64,000 nt of DNA from the NCBI GenBank assembly GCA_964516845.1, contig CAZEXP010000004.1, positions 1 through 64,000 of the forward strand. Direction: 5' to 3'. This stretch comes from JAPEKQ01 sp964516845 (lineage in GTDB: Bacteria > Joyebacterota > Joyebacteria > Joyebacterales > Joyebacteraceae). Positions 60,581-64,000 of this stretch are shown here, in pieces. Within the stretch, counting starts at the first letter, position 1. Every line of letters begins with the position of its first letter. A program made the position numbers and the translations under genes. The notes under the pieces are model-generated. The model was not told where the DNA came from, searched no databases, and worked only from the letters and a program-made list of their open reading frames with translations.

Positions 60581-61927
60581 GTGAAGAAGATCATCGAGAA
60601 AGCTCTGAGCAAGGGAGCCGAGCACGCCGAGGTCTTCTTCTTCGAGAACCTCGAGACCGACGTCGAGTACGAGGCGGGCTCGCTCAAGTCGCTCTCCGAT
60701 ACCGAGGAGAAGGGCGCGGCTCTGCGACTCGTGAAGGACGGGAAGCTGGGATTCGCTACCACGACCAAGCTTGAGGACATCACCGGGCTGGTTGACAATG
60801 CGCTCGCGACGGCGGTCGAGGGAGAGCCCATCTCGTTCGAATTCTCATCCGGGGCGGAGCTGCCGTCACCCGCGATCACGGATGAGCGCGTCACGTCACT
60901 CACGGTCGATGAGATGATGCAGCATTCGCAGGACGCGATCGCGCGCGTTCTCGACTATGAGGAGAGGGTCACGACGGAGTCGGGCACTTCCCGCGAGATG
61001 CAGCGGATCGGCGTGGCGACCAGCCGCGGATTCGAGGCGGAGTTCGAGCGCACGGCCTACCAGTTCTACGTTGGCGGCCTGCTCATCGAGGGGACGAGCA
61101 TGCTGCACGTCGGCGGGAGCTACTCCGGAACGGAGTTCGGCGCGGACCACGTCGCGCTGGCCGACAAGACCATCAGGGACATCAAGCGCGGTCGGACGAA
61201 CGTCGACATCAGCCCGGGGAAGATGACGGTCGTGCTGACGCCTCGCGCGGTCTCCGACATCTTTCTCACGCTCAATCTGGGTGTGAACGGCCTGTATGTC
61301 GATGAGCGTATCTCGCCGCTGGCGGGTAGGCTCGGCGAGACGATTCTCGATGAGCGCATCACCATCCGCGACGACGGCGTCCGCTCCGGCGCGTATTTCT
61401 CGGCTGCCTTCGACGACGAAGGCGTGCCGATGCAGGAGACGACGGTCTTCGAAAGCGGCGTGCTCAAGAGCTATCTTACGGACCGTCGGACGGCGGCGAA
61501 GCTCAGGCACCCGGCGACGGGCAACGGGCTCAAGGCGAAGCGCCTCATCATGTCGAAGGAACTCGGCAAGGCCCCGGCGCCCGAGATCACGAACTGGGTG
61601 ATGGACGGCGGTGAGAAGCCGTACGACGAGCTCATGGCGGACGTCGGCGGCGGTGTACTCGTCGACAGCATCATGGGAATCGTGATGTCCAACCTCGCGG
61701 CCGGCGACTTTTCAGGGAATCTCATGTACGGTCTCAAGATCGAGAACGGGAAGACCGTGGGACGCGTGAAGGATGCGATGATATCGGGCAACGTCTATGA
61801 GCTGTTCCGAGACAATGTGGTCGGTCTCTCGAGGGAGGTCGAGCGCACGGGGGTCATGGGCGGCATCGGGAGCCATTGGTATCCGCACGTCGTTCTGCGG
61901 GACGTCTCAATCGCGGCGAAGGGTTAG
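60581..61927 (+). CDS. tldE: TldE/PmbA family subunit
   Basis: A 448-aa TldD homologue without the HExxH motif, matching the non-catalytic TldE/PmbA subunit that shapes the protease channel. LTPRAVSDIF, ISPLAGRLGETI, DEGVPMQETTVFESGVL and GDFSGN are family features. The start is GTG 60581, preceded by GGAGG, rather than GTG 60572. Pairing with tldD supports the call. Confidence 0.92.
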   Translation: MKKIIEKALSKGAEHAEVFFFENLETDVEYEAGSLKSLSDTEEKGAALRLVKDGKLGFATTTKLEDITGLVDNALATAVEGEPISFEFSSGAELPSPAITDERVTSLTVDEMMQHSQDAIARVLDYEERVTTESGTSREMQRIGVATSRGFEAEFERTAYQFYVGGLLIEGTSMLHVGGSYSGTEFGADHVALADKTIRDIKRGRTNVDISPGKMTVVLTPRAVSDIFLTLNLGVNGLYVDERISPLAGRLGETILDERITIRDDGVRSGAYFSAAFDDEGVPMQETTVFESGVLKSYLTDRRTAAKLRHPATGNGLKAKRLIMSKELGKAPAPEITNWVMDGGEKPYDELMADVGGGVLVDSIMGIVMSNLAAGDFSGNLMYGLKIENGKTVGRVKDAMISGNVYELFRDNVVGLSREVERTGVMGGIGSHWYPHVVLRDVSIAAKG

Positions 61928-61961
61928 CAACGCTATGACCGGTCTCACACGGGGAGGGAAG

Positions 61962-63361
61962 ATGCGCACACGGCGGAAGGCATCCGCGGTCCTGGTTGTC
62001 CTGACACTTGTCGTGCTGGCTGCCGCGCTGCCGGCGGCCGGGAAGGAGTACTCCTTCCCCGAGGTCCGGCTCGACATCACGGTCCGCGAGGACGGCGGGT
62101 TCGATGTGCGGGAGGCGAGGACGTTCGCGTTCGAGGACGACTTCACGTTCGCCTACTACGACGTGGCGAAGCGGGCGTCGACCGGCGACCGTATTGAGGT
62201 CACGGACCTTTCCGTCAGTGAGAACGGCACCCCGTACACGCAGGGCTCGCCGCGCATTCTCGACGACCAGCGCCCGCCCGGCATGTACTACGTCGATTAC
62301 GACTACGACGGCGGCTTCGCTCGCATCACGTGGTTCTATCGGGCGGAGAACGAGCGCCGCCGCTTCGACATCTCCTACACTGTTCACGACGCGGTGGTCG
62401 TGCACGACGACTTCGCGGTCCTCTACTGGAAGTTCATCAGCGACAACTGGACCGTTCCGACGCAGCGCGTCGAGGGTGTCATCCATCTGCCGGCCGGCGC
62501 AGACATCGATCGCGTGAGGGCGTGGCTCCACGCGCCGCTGACGAGCGAGTACGTTATCGAGGACGCCAGGACCATCTCGTTCTGGGTCGACCGCGTGCCG
62601 TCGCAGCAGTTCGTGGAGCTCCGCGTGTTGTTCCCGCCCGAGCTCGTTCCCGACGCGTCGCGGCGCCAGAGCGGCGATGTCTGGACGACGGTCTTCGAAG
62701 AGGAAGGGGAGTGGGTCGAGGATGCGAACGCGCGTCGAGTCGCCGCGCAGGAGGCCGCGCAGGAGGCCGCGCAGAAGGCTGAGGAGCGTGAAGAGCGCGA
62801 AAAGCGCTTGGAGCGCATGGGCGGGTATCTGAGCATCGTCGTCGGTCTCGGCGTATTCCTCGCGTGGCTCGGTCTCTTCCTCGCGTTCGGCCGGGAACAC
62901 AAGGTCGATTTCGATGGCGACTACTACCGCGAACTTCCGTCCGACCGCTCTCCGGCGGAGGTGGGGTACCTCGTCCGTTCGGGCGACGTAAATGCCGACG
63001 ACATGGTCGCGACGATGCTCGATATGGCCCGGCGCGGATACATGACCATCACCGAAGTCGTNNNNNNNNNNNNNNNNNNNNNNNNNNNNNNNNNNNNNNN
63101 NNNNNNNNNNNNNNNNNNNNNNNNNNNNNNNNNNNNNNNNNNNNNNNNNNNNNNNNNNNNNCGTTCGCGGCCGGGTGGTACTACGGCTCCGCGATGGGCA
63201 TCGGGGACGGAATGAGCGGGATCTCCGGTCTGGCCGAGGGGATGGCGAGCATGGTCTCCGTTGCCGGCAGCACGATGAGCTCCGCCAGCGGCACCGGCGG
63301 TGGCGGGAGCGGTGGCGGTGGTGGCGGTGGCGGTGGTGGCGGCGGTGGCGGAGCCGGCTAG
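61962..63361 (+). CDS. DUF2207 family membrane protein, interrupted by an assembly gap
   Basis: A signal peptide or N-terminal helix (about residues 1-24), a beta-rich extracytoplasmic domain (about 25-235; VRLDITVREDGGFDVREARTF) and a charged coiled segment lead to a transmembrane helix (about 290-310). The sequence then reaches the run of N at 63062. After the gap another frame continues to a Gly-rich tail ending GGGGGAG at 63361, which is the usual DUF2207 C-terminus. The frame change reflects the unknown gap length, not a mutation. Function of the family unknown. GGGGAGGG precedes the ATG. Confidence 0.8.
63062..63161. other. Assembly gap (100 N)
   Basis: Exactly 100 undetermined bases, the conventional size for a scaffold gap of unknown length, inside the DUF2207 gene. 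Confidence 0.98.
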
Positions 63362-63415
63362 GCCGTTGCCCGGACCCGCGCGCCGGGCACAGAGCAAGAC
63401 GCGAGGGCTTCAGAG

Positions 63416-63886
63416 ATGGCCGACCGTCCCGAGTACACCGAGATAGAACACACGGCCGACGTAGGCATCGCGCTCCGCGCGCCGGACATGATCTCCGCGT
63501 TCGAGGGTGCCGCGGCAGCCGCCTTCGATCTGATGTGCGATCTCGACCGTGTGGCGCCCGAAGCGAGCTTCGAACTCAGCGTCGAAGGGCGCCCGGGCGA
63601 TCTCGAACACCTCATGGTGCGCTGGCTCTCCGAACTTCTCTATCTCTACAGTTCCGAAGGCGTGCTGCTCTCGGAGTTCGAGATCCTCGAACTCCGAGAG
63701 CATGGCATCTTCGATGGCGACGAGGGCGGCAACGCCGCTTCGCTTCTGACCGCCCGCGTGCGCGGCGAGCGGTTCGATGCGCGCCGGCATCAGATGAAGA
63801 CCGAACTCAAGGCGCCGACCTACCACCAGCTTGTTGTGGAACGCACGGGCGACGGGTGGTCGGTCCGCATCATCTTCGATACGTAG
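63416..63886 (+). CDS. Archease
   Basis: A 156-aa protein that activates the RNA ligase RtcB by promoting its guanylylation. The family opening EHTADVGI (about residues 11-18), the central WLSELLYLYSSEG and the closing VVERTGDGWSVRIIFD are present. The rtcB gene starts 29 bases downstream, the usual arrangement. Confidence 0.93.
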   Translation: MADRPEYTEIEHTADVGIALRAPDMISAFEGAAAAAFDLMCDLDRVAPEASFELSVEGRPGDLEHLMVRWLSELLYLYSSEGVLLSEFEILELREHGIFDGDEGGNAASLLTARVRGERFDARRHQMKTELKAPTYHQLVVERTGDGWSVRIIFDT

Positions 63887-63915
63887 CGCGCAGGTCGTCT
63901 TCGCAGGGGAACCGC

Positions 63916-64000
63916 ATGGTCAAACGAGACAAGACACCCGAACTCCGACAGGTCACGGAGTTCATCTGGGAGCTTCCGAGAACCGGCGGGATGCGCGTTC
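63916..64000 (+). CDS. rtcB: RNA-splicing ligase RtcB (N-terminal part)
   Basis: The first 28 codons only; the window ends inside the gene. The segment WELPRTGGMRV corresponds to the conserved N-terminus of RtcB (WEIPxxxxMRVPxxIF). AGGGGAACC precedes the ATG. Placement directly after archease makes the call firm despite the short length. RtcB joins 2',3'-cyclic phosphate and 5'-OH RNA ends. Confidence 0.85.
   Translation, partial: MVKRDKTPELRQVTEFIWELPRTGGMRV

Overview
The window looks like a metagenome-assembled scaffold (one block of exactly 100 N at 63062-63161) from a high-GC bacterium with an outer membrane. Many secreted proteins end in a FlgD-like Ig fold carrying the NPFNPxTTIxY signature. 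There are also parallel beta-helix proteins, PorV-like and Omp85-like barrels, and system II cytochrome c assembly. This combination is typical of FCB-superphylum candidate phyla such as Eisenbacteria, Krumholzibacteriota or Latescibacterota. That placement is an inference from gene content; there is no rRNA or marker tree.

Layout. 1-5.4 kb (+): an SDR oxidoreductase, a radical SAM protein with a B12-binding-like N-terminus, a small membrane protein and a PDZ-GAF-PP2C phosphatase. 5.5-12.6 kb (-): enolase, an FtsB/DivIC protein, a secreted protein, CcsA, ResB and a beta-helix protein read as one same-strand run, followed by an initiator tRNA with its own promoter. 12.9-25.7 kb (+): an ArsR-type HTH fused to a degenerate M29-aminopeptidase-like domain heads a tight run of five secreted proteins, four of them paralogues with near-identical C-terminal coding DNA. 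25.8-28.1 kb (+): two methyltransferases and an FmdB zinc ribbon. 28.2-35.6 kb: two duplicated secreted proteins, a DUF2089/SHOCT-like/bactofilin-like operon (-), a YesL-like membrane protein (-) and another beta-helix protein (+). 35.7-41.5 kb (-): a beta-barrel/SppA fusion, an Omp85-like barrel, a secreted protein and RlmN. 41.7-45.8 kb (+): ArsR, a small secreted protein and a TPR-GAF-AAA+ activator.

The standout region is 46.98-52.9 kb (+). It is a compact six-gene operon. It encodes a radical SAM/SPASM peptide maturase fused to an isoprenoid-synthase-fold domain with both Asp-rich motifs, two unannotated Cys/Asp-rich peptides (56 and 55 aa) that share a MxHLRxANG start and C-x(2-3)-D repeats, a secreted FG-GAP/PQQ-like beta-propeller, and an ABC ATPase with its ABC-2 permease. 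The content parallels quinohemoprotein amine dehydrogenase operons (thioether-forming radical SAM enzyme, small Cys-Asp crosslinked subunit, beta-propeller subunit, ABC exporter) and ranthipeptide clusters. The terpenoid-synthase fusion and the doubled peptide make it look like a new type.

53-57.6 kb (+) is a ZraSR-like sigma-54 two-component system next to a Spy/ZraP-like periplasmic protein that has a clean -24/-12 promoter. A frameshifted relic of a purine permease follows. 58-64 kb (+) holds a small barrel protein, an OsmC protein, a TldD/TldE pair, a DUF2207 protein interrupted by the gap, archease, and the start of RtcB. No insertion sequence, CRISPR array, rRNA or replication origin was found.
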